Position numbers and translations under genes: made by a program
The notes under the pieces: generated by a model
Told to the model about the DNA's origin: nothing
The model's input: the letters and a program-made list of their open reading frames with translations, nothing else
The model's database searches: none
Part shown: positions 8,627-17,680 of the stretch, in pieces
How positions within the stretch are numbered: position 1 is the first letter of the stretch
Layout: the number at the start of each line of letters is the position of its first letter
Source: Candidatus Omnitrophota bacterium
GTDB taxonomy: Bacteria; Omnitrophota; Gorgyraeia; S143-82
DNA: 60,325 nucleotides
NCBI GenBank assembly: GCA_015494585.1
Contig: WGAY01000046.1
Span: forward strand, 1-60,325
Reading direction: 5' to 3'

Positions 8627-9993
8627 CAGAACATCTCTTCCTTTCTATACTCAATAAAGCCCAATACGAATATCAAGAACAGCAACAGAAAATAATATGC
8701 ATAGACCAGATTATCGTTCATCTGGTCATAACATAGGGGAAGTGCCCTGGGAGCCAGCATCTTGGCAGCCTTAACCATAAGAAAGGCCATTAGATTAAGG
8801 CCCTTTGCACCGATAATCCCAAAACTCACAAAATAGACCATCCCGAGGATCAAAATAACCGTAAGCAAAAGGATAAAAAGAGGTGCCACCAGCCAGGATA
8901 CAAGGGGAAAGCAATGGAAGTAATTTATAATCAAAGGGGCGATCCCAAGGCTAACGGCAAGTGAGACAAACCATATATCCAATACTCCTCTTTCCTTCTT
9001 TAAAGAAAATCCAAGCAATATCGACAGTACAGCCGTAAAAGACAATTGAAAGCCTATGCTGAATAACTGCTGAGGAGAGATAAAAAATACCACAAACACC
9101 GTTATCCCTAGTATATCGTATAAAGACCACTTACGCCTGAGAACCACTGATAGCAGATAAATCAAGAACATAACACCTGCCCGCATTAGGGAGGGACTTT
9201 CTGGGACTAGGAGAATGTAGAATAATATAAAGAGGGCAACTATCCCAGATGCCAATGGATAAGGCACAGAAATAACGCGTAGAAAGGCAAATATCAACCC
9301 AGTCAAAATCATCAGATGCAAGCCGCTTATAGCAAGGATATGTCCTGCTCCGACTGCATTAAAGTGTATTCTAAGTTGATAAAAATTAGAATCCCTTATG
9401 CCGAATAACACAGCAGAGACGATGCTACGGGCATCAATGCTGAGATTTCTTGCCAAAACATAGGCCATATGCCTAAATCTGTACAGGAAATAGTACAACC
9501 TGCCAATAAAAACAGGCTTGCTCGATACTGTTGATGGAATAAAAACAAAGGCCTTACCGGTAAAATATACATTCATTCCTATCTCAGACCCAACCACTGC
9601 ATCATTCCAACCAGAGGAACCACGATTTATCACCCAAAAAGAGAAAGGAAATGCAATCCTCTTACCCCCTATCTCGATATACTTTCCATCTACCAGGGCC
9701 TTTTGTCTATTTCCTATATCCAAGGTACGGACTATTCCATGAACCGTAAATACGGTCTTGGGCGGAATAACCTTCTCAGGTGAGGGAATAAGATTATAGG
9801 AGACAAGGGAACCAAACCCGGCCCATATTATGGCTGAAAATATCACTAGACCTGCCTTGGAAAATAGAGATCGCCTTAACAGGAGAAATGACAAAAAGAT
9901 AAAGACAGGGACACCGATTACCAGTACATCAACGCCCCATAATACCGACGACAGAAAAAATAGTGCAGATATCAGCCAGATACCAGGCAACAC
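8626..9993 (-). CDS. comEC: ComEC/Rec2-family competence membrane protein, short form
   Basis: Predicted inner-membrane channel for uptake of single-stranded DNA. It has 455 aa: N-terminal membrane segments (about residues 1-55), a soluble DUF4131-like region (about 75-160), then the Competence domain with the hallmark AGHILAISGLHLMILTGLIF and many further membrane helices to the C-terminus. The C-terminal metallo-beta-lactamase-like domain found in full ComEC (700-800 aa) is absent; the frame stops soon after the last helix. Start is GTG at 9993, with GGAG directly upstream overlapping the end of the ComEA-like gene. The neighbour encodes a small helix-hairpin-helix protein, giving a minimal comEA-comEC pair. 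Short ComEC forms are known, so this need not be a broken gene. Confidence 0.85.
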   Translation of the reverse strand: MLPGIWLISALFFLSSVLWGVDVLVIGVPVFIFLSFLLLRRSLFSKAGLVIFSAIIWAGFGSLVSYNLIPSPEKVIPPKTVFTVHGIVRTLDIGNRQKALVDGKYIEIGGKRIAFPFSFWVINRGSSGWNDAVVGSEIGMNVYFTGKAFVFIPSTVSSKPVFIGRLYYFLYRFRHMAYVLARNLSIDARSIVSAVLFGIRDSNFYQLRIHFNAVGAGHILAISGLHLMILTGLIFAFLRVISVPYPLASGIVALFILFYILLVPESPSLMRAGVMFLIYLLSVVLRRKWSLYDILGITVFVVFFISPQQLFSIGFQLSFTAVLSILLGFSLKKERGVLDIWFVSLAVSLGIAPLIINYFHCFPLVSWLVAPLFILLLTVILILGMVYFVSFGIIGAKGLNLMAFLMVKAAKMLAPRALPLCYDQMNDNLVYAYYFLLLFLIFVLGFIEYRKEEMF

Positions 9994-9999
9994 AACTCC

Positions 10000-10179
10000 T
10001 TACATAGCCAATAATCTTTCAACTGCCCTCTTCTCCCCAATCCCTTTGACCTTTATCAATTCAAAGTAAACCCCGCGCTGCACACATCTCTTAAAGGTCT
10101 TCAACTCCATAAAGGCCGTTAGTCTGACAAATAATAGAGCTATTATAAATATAACAAAAAACCAGTAACGAATAAACAC
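10000..10179 (-). CDS. Small membrane-anchored helix-hairpin-helix protein, ComEA-like
   Basis: A 59-aa protein with one N-terminal membrane segment (FIRYWFFVIFIIALLFVRL) and a C-terminal helix-hairpin-helix core, IKVKGIGEKRAVERLL, matching the DNA-binding HhH pattern of ComEA, the DNA receptor of competence. Start is GTG at 10179 after an AGGGA ribosome-binding site, and a stop lies just upstream in frame, so no longer start exists. The stop at 10000 is seven bases before the comEC GTG, indicating coupled translation. Only the anchor plus a single HhH is present, shorter than usual ComEA proteins (about 90-200 aa). Position next to comEC strongly supports a role in DNA uptake. Confidence 0.7.
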   Translation of the reverse strand: MFIRYWFFVIFIIALLFVRLTAFMELKTFKRCVQRGVYFELIKVKGIGEKRAVERLLAM

Positions 10180-10225
10180 ATTATTCCCTATCGGTGATTA
10201 TTAAACATAAAGAGCCAAGTTATAC

Positions 10226-10393
10226 CTATTTCTTGCTTCTCAATTCCCTCAATATCTCGTCCAGTGTCCTGGCGATGCGCTTCAAAAGCTCATTATTCTC
10301 CTGAAGCATCTTGTCCTGCTTTGCCTGTTGTTTCTTTGCCTCCTGGGCCAGTTTCATCATAGAAGCCATATCCTTGAATTGTCCTAGATTCAT
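10226..10393 (-). CDS. Small coiled-coil protein, function unknown
   Basis: A 55-aa protein not recognised as a known family. The ATG at 10393 has an ideal GGAGGG ribosome-binding site, which is the main reason to accept it. The sequence is almost entirely helical and charged, with heptad-like spacing of Leu and Ile (MLQENNELLKRIARTLDEIL) that predicts a coiled coil and probable oligomerisation. No cysteines, signal or membrane segment. It heads the run leading into the ComEA-like and comEC genes, 46 nt upstream of the former, so it may be co-transcribed with them. Confidence 0.65.
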   Translation of the reverse strand: MNLGQFKDMASMMKLAQEAKKQQAKQDKMLQENNELLKRIARTLDEILRELRSKK

Positions 10394-10418
10394 ATTTCCC
10401 TCCTGTAGTTTAATACTG

Positions 10419-10441
10419 ATTATACATCATTTCAAATTATA
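10419..10441 (-). promoter_or_regulatory. Tandem -10 boxes upstream of the small coiled-coil/com genes
   Basis: Two TATAAT hexamers on the minus strand, at 10419-10424 and 10436-10441, lie 26 and 43 nt upstream of the 55-aa gene's start. No convincing -35 element is visible for either, so the promoter call is weak. Confidence 0.3.
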
Positions 10442-10688
10442 CCTTAGCCTCTTTTCTCTTTATCTCGTTGCTAATGGACCATTCTTCCCTCCTCCATGTC
10501 TCACCTTTCATACTCATTTCATCCTCTCCCGCTAAAACCCAACTATATTCCCATCATTGCCATCTATCTTTATCCCTACCATATATATCGGCTTATTTTG
10601 ATTCTCGTATCTCTTACAATACTTCCTCTCTTTTATCTGCTTTATCGAAGATTCCCGGCTGTCTACCTTTATCCCCAAGAGATAGATT

Positions 10689-10760
10689 ATAACTCAAATC
10701 TCAAATCTAAGACCTCAAAACTACAGCTTAAAACTTTTTATTCTTCCCTTTTATCGTTAA
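10689..10760. repeat. Relic of the dispersed repeat (partial, diverged)
   Basis: A run beginning ATAACTCAAATCTCAAATC and continuing through a CTACAGCTTAAAACTTTTTATT-like segment resembles one inverted arm of the 375-bp repeat found at 49179-49549 and 55456-55833. Only this arm is recognisable; the central block and the other arm are not. The segment is AT-rich, so chance or independent low-complexity origin cannot be excluded by eye. Confidence 0.4.
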
Positions 10761-10809
10761 TAAACTCGCAGCAGTTGTTCAATTATAATAAAATAAATTC
10801 TCTCCTTCC

Positions 10810-10893
10810 TTAAATATTCAACAAATTGATTAGCATAGACACAAGTAAACTCTTTCCAAACCCACGCTGGCTGGGAAGGAAGGCATAGTCTGT
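10810..10893 (-). pseudogene. Short relic of an AAA-ATPase-like protein (P-loop region)
   Basis: On the minus strand, 27 codons between two stops encode a segment including YAFLPSQRGFGKSLLVSML. This resembles the conserved N-terminal P-loop region of AAA-ATPase-like proteins (PF09820), where a phrase like FLxRPRRFGKSLLLSTL is typical. A stop codon sits immediately before the segment and another soon after, and no start with a ribosome-binding site serves it, so it would be a decayed fragment. It lies about 50 bp from the repeat relic. The match is short and made from memory of the family, so the identification is tentative. Confidence 0.35.
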
Positions 10894-10928
10894 TTAGGTA
10901 ATTTCTTTATATTTTGCATAAATCCTAA

Positions 10929-11315
10929 CTAGAGTTCCTTAATATAGGCCTCATAATCGCTTGCATTCATAAGTATAGCTAATTCATCGGGATCAGATAT
11001 CTTTACTTTGAAAAACCATCCCTCATCGTAAGGGCTTGAATTGACTATCTCTGGAGAAGAATCCAATTCAGGATTGATTTCAACAATCTCTCCGCTAACC
11101 GGAGAATACACATCACTTGCGGCCTTAACTGACTCAACTACAGCAACAGACTCGTCTTTAGAGACCTCCCTGCCTATGTCTGGCAACTCTATAAATACGA
11201 TATCGCCCAGAGATTCCTGTGCATAGTCAGTAATTCCAATCGTAGCAATATCTCCGTCAACAAATACCCACTCATGCTCTTTAGAATAAAAAAGGCCATC
11301 ACGAACCTCTGACAT
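10929..11315 (-). CDS. gcvH: Glycine cleavage system H protein
   Basis: GcvH carries the lipoyl arm that shuttles the aminomethyl group between the P, T and L proteins of glycine cleavage. From ATG at 11315 it is 128 aa, the usual size. The lipoylation motif ESVKAASDVYSP contains the modified Lys, and the N-terminal YSKEHEWV and the C-terminal SPYDEGWFFKVKI are standard. A longer frame starts at 11345, but an AGGAGG site sits just upstream of the tandem ATG ATG, so I place the start at the second ATG (the first, at 11318, is possible). It follows gcvT by 22 nt. The P and L protein genes are not in this window. Confidence 0.95.
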   Translation of the reverse strand: MSEVRDGLFYSKEHEWVFVDGDIATIGITDYAQESLGDIVFIELPDIGREVSKDESVAVVESVKAASDVYSPVSGEIVEINPELDSSPEIVNSSPYDEGWFFKVKISDPDELAILMNASDYEAYIKEL

Positions 11316-11337
11316 CATCCCCTCCTGTTTTAAACCA

Positions 11338-12459
11338 TTATTCACCAGTTCCTACTGGAGAAACCTTATCTCTTAATGAACCATTCTTATAGAATGGATA
11401 ATCTGAAACCTGCACCTCAATAGTGCCTCTGCCCTTGACAAGGACATTATCCCCATAATCAATGTCCCTGTCAATATATGCAAGGCCAATTGCCTTTTTT
11501 AGCGACGGTGAAAACGAACCAGATGTCACAATCCCAACTTCTCTGCCGTCCACAGAAAACACTTTATCGTTGTGCCGAAACGGACGTCGGCTATCAGATA
11601 TTATCCCTACAAGCCTGCAATGGGTGCCTTTTGCCGTTACACCAAGCAATGCATCCTTGCCGATAAAATCCTTATCCCAGTAAACAAACCTCTCCATACC
11701 AGCCTCTACTGGATTCCTCGTCTCGTCCATATCCTGCCCATATAAAGGATAGCCCATTTCAAGGCGAAGCGTATCTCTGGCCCCAAGCCCAGCCGGTCTA
11801 ACCAAGGGATGCGCCAATAATCCTTGCCATATCCCAACAGCCATCTCAACAGGAATATATAATTCAAAACCAAGCTCTCCAGTATATCCTGTCCTGCTGA
11901 CGATTATTTTCTTCGCATTATGCCCAAATTCCTTAAACCTGAAATAGCCTATCCCAGATAGATCTCGTTGCAGAAATTCAGATAATACCTCAGCAGACCT
12001 TGGCCCCTGAATGTCTATCTTTGCAATCAAATTAGAGATATCTGAAACCTCAGCGTTAAAATCCCTTGTATGCTCGGCAAACCACTGAAAATCTTTATCT
12101 TTTGTAGCGGCATTTACGACTACCATAAACCTGTCCTTTTCTATTCTGTAAACAATCAGGTCATCCAAAATGCCAGCATTATCGTTCAAAAGAAGCCCAT
12201 ACCTGCACTGGCCAATGTTCAATCCCCTTATCCTACTGGTAATCAGATAATCAAGGAATGCTTCTGCTTCCCTACCTTCCACAATAAACTCACCCATATG
12301 GCATATATCAAATAAAGATGCATTATCCCTTGTCCAGTTGTGCTCAGCTACAATAGATGTATAGGAAACAGGCATAAGCCAACCAGCAAAATCAACCATC
12401 CTTGCTGACAGGTTCAGGTGTTCATTATAAAGTGGTGTTCTAAACAAATTCTGCACCAT
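11338..12459 (-). CDS. gcvT: Glycine cleavage system T protein (aminomethyltransferase)
   Basis: GcvT transfers the methylene group from aminomethyl-lipoyl GcvH to tetrahydrofolate, releasing ammonia. It is 373 aa, full length. Recognisable segments: the N-terminal RTPLYNEHLNLSARMVDFAGW, the MGEF loop, GYTGELGFELYIP in the middle, and GLGARDTLRLEMGYPLYGQD for folate binding. ATG at 12459 has an AAGGAGAG ribosome-binding site. It begins 47 nt after the VIT-family gene and ends 22 nt before gcvH, so it is probably in one transcript with them. I saw no glycine-riboswitch-like leader in front of it; the intergenic space is too short. Confidence 0.96.
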   Translation of the reverse strand: MVQNLFRTPLYNEHLNLSARMVDFAGWLMPVSYTSIVAEHNWTRDNASLFDICHMGEFIVEGREAEAFLDYLITSRIRGLNIGQCRYGLLLNDNAGILDDLIVYRIEKDRFMVVVNAATKDKDFQWFAEHTRDFNAEVSDISNLIAKIDIQGPRSAEVLSEFLQRDLSGIGYFRFKEFGHNAKKIIVSRTGYTGELGFELYIPVEMAVGIWQGLLAHPLVRPAGLGARDTLRLEMGYPLYGQDMDETRNPVEAGMERFVYWDKDFIGKDALLGVTAKGTHCRLVGIISDSRRPFRHNDKVFSVDGREVGIVTSGSFSPSLKKAIGLAYIDRDIDYGDNVLVKGRGTIEVQVSDYPFYKNGSLRDKVSPVGTGE

Positions 12460-12506
12460 AATAGTCTCTCCTTATATAGACTCTTAAAAAGGCAAAACAC
12501 TATATA

Positions 12507-13379
12507 TTAGATATCAACCCCCAAAAAGCGCCTCACTAATAAACCTACTACAAAAGAAATTAATATTACTGAGGAATTAATCGCAAACATTTCAAGGAAA
12601 CTTGTCTTAAAAGATCTATCCTTTACAACGGACACGAAAAATGAGAAGAAAAGGATGGCAAAAATCCCATTTATTATGGACCATAGAAGTGCGTAAAGGT
12701 AGTTGGAAAGCAGTAAATAGGGCGCCACGAGAATAACTACCGTAAAGATATAGGCTATGCCTGTAAAAACTGCGGCAGTTAATGGCTGTCGAGATTCACT
12801 TGATTCGGCACGTTGAGATAAATATTCAGCCGCAGACATGGATAATGCCGCCGCAATTCCTGTAATAATTCCTGCAAGCCCTATCAACTTACTGCTGCGC
12901 AAAGCAAAACTCAACCCCGCCAACGTACCACTCAGCTCAACCAGGGCATCGTTCAATCCCAGAACCATTGAACCTATGTATTCCACCTTCTTCTCTTCAA
13001 TCATAGAGAGCAGTAGATTCTCATGTGATACTTCGTCCCGTAAGACTGTTTCTGCCTCTTGATAACGATGTAACAGAGCGCTATATTTCTTCTCCGCCTT
13101 CATCTCGTTTTTCTCCATCAACTTGGCAGTAAAGGAAAGCCCTAATATTCTGGCTAAGATAGAATAAAGTAAGACCTTAATCCTATTTGGAGGTATATCT
13201 TTGCCAGTATATCGCTTCCAAATGTTGTAGTGAGTTAATTCATCTTGTGAAATTTTTAACAGAACCTGTCTATTCTTGCCTACACTAATCTCTGCCAATT
13301 TTTTGTAAACTACATGCTCGGTTATCTCGCTCTCCTGAAAAGACAATAAGACATTCTTTTCCTGCTCAGATATCTCCAT
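12507..13379 (-). CDS. Ferritin-like/VIT1-CCC1 family membrane protein (MbfA-like)
   Basis: Predicted iron or manganese transporter or exporter. It is 290 aa. Residues 1 to about 130 form a rubrerythrin/ferritin-like helical domain with carboxylate-histidine motifs DELTH and DEVSH plus E-rich first helix, suited to a di-metal site. Residues about 135-290 are a VIT1/CCC1-type membrane domain with roughly five helices and the signature VLGLNDALVELSGTLAGL, followed by SMSAAEYLSQRAE. The same fusion is known as MbfA, an iron exporter in some proteobacteria, and as VIT-family rubrerythrin proteins elsewhere. The start overlaps the ankyrin gene's end by 14 nt, so the two are coupled. Metal specificity cannot be read directly. 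Confidence 0.85.
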   Translation of the reverse strand: MEISEQEKNVLLSFQESEITEHVVYKKLAEISVGKNRQVLLKISQDELTHYNIWKRYTGKDIPPNRIKVLLYSILARILGLSFTAKLMEKNEMKAEKKYSALLHRYQEAETVLRDEVSHENLLLSMIEEKKVEYIGSMVLGLNDALVELSGTLAGLSFALRSSKLIGLAGIITGIAAALSMSAAEYLSQRAESSESRQPLTAAVFTGIAYIFTVVILVAPYLLLSNYLYALLWSIINGIFAILFFSFFVSVVKDRSFKTSFLEMFAINSSVILISFVVGLLVRRFLGVDI

Positions 13380-15096
13380 CTTTCCTTATCTCTCCTATTT
13401 TTATATCAAGTCCATATTTCCTCCATATATCCTTATAGGCATCTAGCCTTTTCATAAGCTCTTGATTCTTTTGCAATAGTTCCGAGAAAGTCATCCCATC
13501 TGGAGTGACATCCTCTACCTTTGCACCCCTCTTTAACAATAGAGTAACAATCTCTGGGTCAGTGCTATAGATAAGACTATACATCAATGGAGAAAATCCC
13601 AACTCGTTGTGAAAGTTAAGCAATGCTCCAGCATCAATAAGAAGCCGCACTATCTCGATAGGGGCCTTTTCCCTTAGAGCCACCATCAATACGCTATCTC
13701 CGAACATCTTTATTCTATCATTCACTGAGAGGTGTTTGCCTATCAAGAACCTCATTACTTCCAGCCGTCTCTTTAGATCTTTATCTGAAGAAAGCAAGAG
13801 AAGGGTCAATAGGTTTGAACTTTCTTTGTCTTCATAATATATACTCGCACCCTTCTCTATCAAATACCTTACTAAACCTGCATTTGACCCAAGGGCTGCA
13901 TACCTAATGGGTCGCTGTGAGTTTGATCCAGCATCAACATAGGCACCATTTTCAACGAGGGCCCTTACCGCAGATTCGTTGCCAATAATACAGGCAATTG
14001 AAAGGATTGGGAGATCCATATCTTTCCACCTAACCTGCATATTAGGTCTAAAGTAGTACTTCTTAACCAATATGCGGATATCATCTTCTACATCCTTATT
14101 CTTGGGATCAAATACAGCCATCCAAAAATCAAGGGATTTCGCCAACTGTCTCCTATTAGATCCATGGACCCGAGACAAAAGCAGGTCCAGAACATCTGCC
14201 CGAGAATAGCTTGCGGCCAATTTAAAATAATGCCACCTATCCCCTTTCTTTGTCAGAGAAGCCCCATAATCTAAAAGTGCTTTTACTCTACACAACTGCC
14301 CATACGCTACCGCATAGTCCAGGGGGCAGACATTAGGACAGTAATTCGGATCCGCTCCACCTTCTAGCAATATCCTCAATTTCTCACAACCGTAACTGAC
14401 ATCCTTTTCACAGGCAAGTATAAGGGTAGTTTGGCCATAGGAGTCAACCGCATTAGGGTCGCTACCAAGCATAAGCATAGCTTTAAGGACCTCAGGGGAA
14501 TTGTAATAGACGGCATACATAATCGGTAAGACCCCTTTTTTATTCCTTATATCCATGGGCACGCCACAAGAAAACAACCTGCGTACCATTTCAGGGGTGC
14601 CTTTCTCCGCCACATAATGAAATAGGGAATTCCCTTCCCCGTCGAGCATTGTATCAGCCAAATCTTTTCGCCCACAAAGTAGACCTATCAACTCCTGGCC
14701 ACACTCGTAACGCTTTAATACAAGGGTGCGAATTATCATATTAGCGAGCTTTTTACCTTTCAAATTCAGACCGGCGTCCACAAATTTCTGAAATAGATCG
14801 CAACGATTAAACTGAAAGGCCGTCTCGAAAACAGGAAAATTCTCATCTCCCTCAATTACTAGCTTGTTGATAAGGTGCATTATCTCCTCATCCGAACTTA
14901 CCTTCCAAAAGTAAGGGCTACGAAGCGCCTTTAAGGCTTTCTCTCTATTATGTTTCTCTACAATAGACTGCAATGTATAAATCGGTTTATACTGCCTACG
15001 TAAGATAAAATCCTGAAATGATTCAGATCTGAAATAGAGGGAAAGCAGAATAAAGATAATAAACAAAAAAAGAAAGGCAAAAAATAATCTCTTCAT
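13366..15096 (-). CDS. Ankyrin-repeat protein with N-terminal membrane anchor
   Basis: A 576-aa protein. The N-terminus (about residues 4-24, LFFAFLFLFIIFILLSLYF) is a hydrophobic anchor or uncleaved signal, so the rest probably faces the periplasm. From about residue 150 to 555 there are repeated ankyrin units with phrases such as GNSLFHYVAEKGTPEMVRRL, YGQTTLILACEKD, LLEGGADPN, ALVENGAYVDAGS, and GFSPLMYSLIYSTDPEIVTL. I count about nine or ten units, some degenerate. Ankyrin repeats bind partner proteins; the partner is unknown. Its gene overlaps the start of the ferritin-like/VIT gene by 14 nt, which suggests the two work together or at least are made together. It follows ilvE by 26 nt. Confidence 0.8.
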   Translation of the reverse strand: MKRLFFAFLFLFIIFILLSLYFRSESFQDFILRRQYKPIYTLQSIVEKHNREKALKALRSPYFWKVSSDEEIMHLINKLVIEGDENFPVFETAFQFNRCDLFQKFVDAGLNLKGKKLANMIIRTLVLKRYECGQELIGLLCGRKDLADTMLDGEGNSLFHYVAEKGTPEMVRRLFSCGVPMDIRNKKGVLPIMYAVYYNSPEVLKAMLMLGSDPNAVDSYGQTTLILACEKDVSYGCEKLRILLEGGADPNYCPNVCPLDYAVAYGQLCRVKALLDYGASLTKKGDRWHYFKLAASYSRADVLDLLLSRVHGSNRRQLAKSLDFWMAVFDPKNKDVEDDIRILVKKYYFRPNMQVRWKDMDLPILSIACIIGNESAVRALVENGAYVDAGSNSQRPIRYAALGSNAGLVRYLIEKGASIYYEDKESSNLLTLLLLSSDKDLKRRLEVMRFLIGKHLSVNDRIKMFGDSVLMVALREKAPIEIVRLLIDAGALLNFHNELGFSPLMYSLIYSTDPEIVTLLLKRGAKVEDVTPDGMTFSELLQKNQELMKRLDAYKDIWRKYGLDIKIGEIRKDGDI

Positions 15097-15122
15097 ATCA
15101 TCTTCATTCTAAAAAGTAATGC

Positions 15123-15992
15123 CTAGATGACCTTCACTCCATCGACAGACGTAATCTTCCGAAATTCTCTTATAATATCCCAGGTAAACTTACCCGGCTT
15201 AGCTTCGCCTATTAGCCTATCATCTATCTTTATCACAGGAATTATCTCGGCAGCAGTACCCGTTAAAAAGACTTCATCTGCAGTATAAAGGTCGTAGCGG
15301 GTAAACCTCTCCTCCTTTACCTCCATACCCAGACGAGCAGCTATCTCCATAACTGTCCGTGCAGTAATGCCCTTTAATACACCTACAGATGTGGGTGGAG
15401 TAATCAAGACACTGGCCTTTATCATAAATATATTATCGCCAGTACACTCAGCCACATATCCTTCGTGGTTGAGCATAAGGGCCTCTTCATACCCACGATG
15501 TACGGCCTCTATCTTGGCCATTATGTTGTTTAGATAATTCAGAGATTTTACCTGGGGGTTGAGAGCCTCGGGTATATTCCTCCTAGTGGGTACAGTAATA
15601 ATAGAAAGCCCTTTAGTATACAATTCCTGGGGATAGAGTTTTATATTATCGGCAATTATAACAACCGATGGCCTTGGACATTTCCTTGGATCAAGGCCAA
15701 GGTCTCCCACTCCTCGACTAACCACAACACGAATATAGCCATCCGAAAGGCCATTTCTCTTTACTGTCTCGACTATGGCCGATATCATCTCATCCTTGGA
15801 CATCGGTATATTAAGCATTATTACCTTTGCCGAATCATAAAGCCTATCTATATGTTCCTTCAACTTAAATATACATCCAGAATACATACGTATTCCTTCA
15901 AAGACCCCATCTCCGTAGAGAAAGCCATGGTCCAGCACAGAGACCTTGGCATCGGATTCAGTTACAAACTCTCCATTAAGATAGATAATCAT
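15123..15992 (-). CDS. ilvE: Branched-chain-amino-acid aminotransferase (class IV PLP enzyme)
   Basis: Catalyses the last step of valine, leucine and isoleucine synthesis, transamination of 2-oxo acids with glutamate. It is 289 aa with the class IV aminotransferase pattern: MIIYLNGEF and [15 protein letters not shown] at the N-terminus, the PLP-lysine region [31 protein letters not shown], and the late [14 protein letters not shown] and [14 protein letters not shown]. This is the shorter form shared by thermophiles and many anaerobes. It overlaps ilvD by 4 nt. D-amino-acid aminotransferase is the alternative from sequence alone, but the ilvD linkage favours IlvE. Confidence 0.9.
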   Translation of the reverse strand: MIIYLNGEFVTESDAKVSVLDHGFLYGDGVFEGIRMYSGCIFKLKEHIDRLYDSAKVIMLNIPMSKDEMISAIVETVKRNGLSDGYIRVVVSRGVGDLGLDPRKCPRPSVVIIADNIKLYPQELYTKGLSIITVPTRRNIPEALNPQVKSLNYLNNIMAKIEAVHRGYEEALMLNHEGYVAECTGDNIFMIKASVLITPPTSVGVLKGITARTVMEIAARLGMEVKEERFTRYDLYTADEVFLTGTAAEIIPVIKIDDRLIGEAKPGKFTWDIIREFRKITSVDGVKVI

Positions 15993-17653
15993 ATATTCCT
16001 CCCTAGATAGACCGCTCCCTTAGAGGCCGAAGATACCATCCTAGAATATCTAGCCAGATATCCCTGCTTAATCTTCGGTTCAAGAAGCTTTATTGTCTTC
16101 TTGCGGCGTTCTAATTCATTGTCACCAACATTAAGGGTTATCTTCTTATTAGGGATATCTATCTCTATCTGATCTCCATCTTGTATATAGGCAATAGGAC
16201 CACCCTCAGCGGCTTCAGGAGATATATGACCTATACAGGGGCCACGAGTACCTCCTGAAAATCTGCCGTCAGTGATAAGCGCAACTGACTCACCAAGGCC
16301 CATTCCGATAACCGCAGAGGTCGGCGCCAACATCTCACGCATCCCAGGCCCACCTTTCGGACCTTCATACCTTATCACTATCACTGTGCCCGGCTCTATC
16401 TCTCCACCAAGGATAGCCTGCATAGCATCTTCTTCCCTATCAAAACACCTGGCTTTGCCGGTAAATTTCATCATAGATTCACTAACTGCTGACTGCTTAA
16501 CAACTGCTCCTTCAGGTGCAAGGTTGCCAAACAAAACAGCCAATCCCCCTTCAGGATGATACGCCTTCTCCACTGGCCTAAGGACATCCGAATGAAACAC
16601 CACTGCACGCTCCTGTATCTCACGAACAGTATGTCCACTTACAGTTGGATTGTCTTTTATCATATCGCCTAGGGTCTTAAATACGGCTGGAATGCCCCCT
16701 GACCAATGAAGGTCCTCCATAAAGAATTCCCCACCAGGACGAAGACTGGCTATATGAGGGGTCTGCCTGCTTATCTCATCGAAAACATTCAGAGGTAAAT
16801 CAACCCCCGTTTCATGGGCAATAGCCAAGAGGTGCAATACAGTATTCGTAGAACCACCCAGCGCCATATCAACCCTGATCGCATTTTCAAATGCTGCTCT
16901 AGTCATAATATCCCTTGGACGGATATTCTCCTTTACCAGTTCAACTATCCTCTCTCCGCTATAGGTAGCTATACGCTTCTTTTCGGCGAGCACGGCAGGG
17001 GCAGTAGCGCAACCAGGTAGACTCATACCCATTGCCTCAGTAAGACAGGCCATAGTATTTGCGGTATAGAGCCCCTGACAGGAACCTGCACCAGGACAGG
17101 CACATATCTCTAGATTGTTGAGAGTTGATTCGTCTATCTCGCCCTTTTTGAACCTCGCAAGTGCCTCAAAGGTATCTCGTACCAGAGAAAGACGCTGGCC
17201 AGCAAAATTCCCTGCAACCATAGGGCCAGCAGTCACCACAATCGCAGGGATATTGAGCCTGGCAATCCCCATAAGCATACCTGGCGTAATCTTATCGCAA
17301 TTAGTCAGACAGACGAGCCCATCAAGCTTATGGGCCTGAACGACTGTCTCTATGGCATCTGCTATAAGCTCTCTGGAAGGCAGTGAGTAAAACATACCAC
17401 TATGCCCCATCGCAATACCATCACATATCCCTGGGATCCCAAATATAAAAGGCACACCGCCTCCATAGGCAATTCCCCTTTCAACAAAACGTTCAAGATT
17501 TCGCATTTCAACATGTCCAGGGATAAGGTCAGTGAATGCTGATGCAATGCCAATAAACGGTCTCGAAAAATCCCTTTGATTTACACCCGTAGCATACAAC
17601 AGCGCCCTATGGGGAACACGTTCTAATCCTTTCTTTACTTCATCGCTACGCAT
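15989..17653 (-). CDS. ilvD: Dihydroxy-acid dehydratase
   Basis: Iron-sulfur enzyme that dehydrates 2,3-dihydroxy acids to 2-oxo acids in isoleucine and valine synthesis. From ATG at 17653 it is 554 aa, full length. Cysteine ligands appear in [10 protein letters not shown] and [52 protein letters not shown] and [23 protein letters not shown] are all present. An open frame reaches 17776, but its first 41 codons read across tRNA-Ser; the AGGAGGG site directly before 17653 fixes the real start. It lies 27 nt after tRNA-Ser and overlaps ilvE, so transcription probably starts at the tRNA promoter. Confidence 0.96.
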   Translation of the reverse strand: MRSDEVKKGLERVPHRALLYATGVNQRDFSRPFIGIASAFTDLIPGHVEMRNLERFVERGIAYGGGVPFIFGIPGICDGIAMGHSGMFYSLPSRELIADAIETVVQAHKLDGLVCLTNCDKITPGMLMGIARLNIPAIVVTAGPMVAGNFAGQRLSLVRDTFEALARFKKGEIDESTLNNLEICACPGAGSCQGLYTANTMACLTEAMGMSLPGCATAPAVLAEKKRIATYSGERIVELVKENIRPRDIMTRAAFENAIRVDMALGGSTNTVLHLLAIAHETGVDLPLNVFDEISRQTPHIASLRPGGEFFMEDLHWSGGIPAVFKTLGDMIKDNPTVSGHTVREIQERAVVFHSDVLRPVEKAYHPEGGLAVLFGNLAPEGAVVKQSAVSESMMKFTGKARCFDREEDAMQAILGGEIEPGTVIVIRYEGPKGGPGMREMLAPTSAVIGMGLGESVALITDGRFSGGTRGPCIGHISPEAAEGGPIAYIQDGDQIEIDIPNKKITLNVGDNELERRKKTIKLLEPKIKQGYLARYSRMVSSASKGAVYLGRNI

Positions 17654-17680
17654 AATATAACCCTCCTGAAATAAAACCAG

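Larger units (their letters stand above)
10394..10928. other. Gene-poor stretch of 535 bp between gcvH and the com locus
   Basis: No convincing intact gene. It contains the tandem -10 boxes near 10420-10441, a relic of the dispersed repeat near 10689-10760 and an AAA-ATPase-like coding relic at 10810-10893. The middle part (10450-10690) is a pyrimidine-rich tract on the plus strand with no feature I can name. Plus-strand open frames here have strongly biased, low-complexity translations and no ribosome-binding sites. Confidence 0.6.

Noticed and set aside
10496-10813. Plus-strand open frame of 105 codons in the gene-poor patch
   Set aside because: Low-complexity composition (Leu, Ile, Tyr, Ser), no ribosome-binding site and no recognised domain.
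11316-11345. Longer gcvH start at 11345
   Set aside because: The AGGAGG site sits after it, directly before the tandem ATGs at 11318 and 11315, giving the usual GcvH length.
12460-12506. Possible glycine riboswitch before gcvT
   Set aside because: The space is only 47 nt and follows the previous gene directly, too short for any known glycine aptamer.
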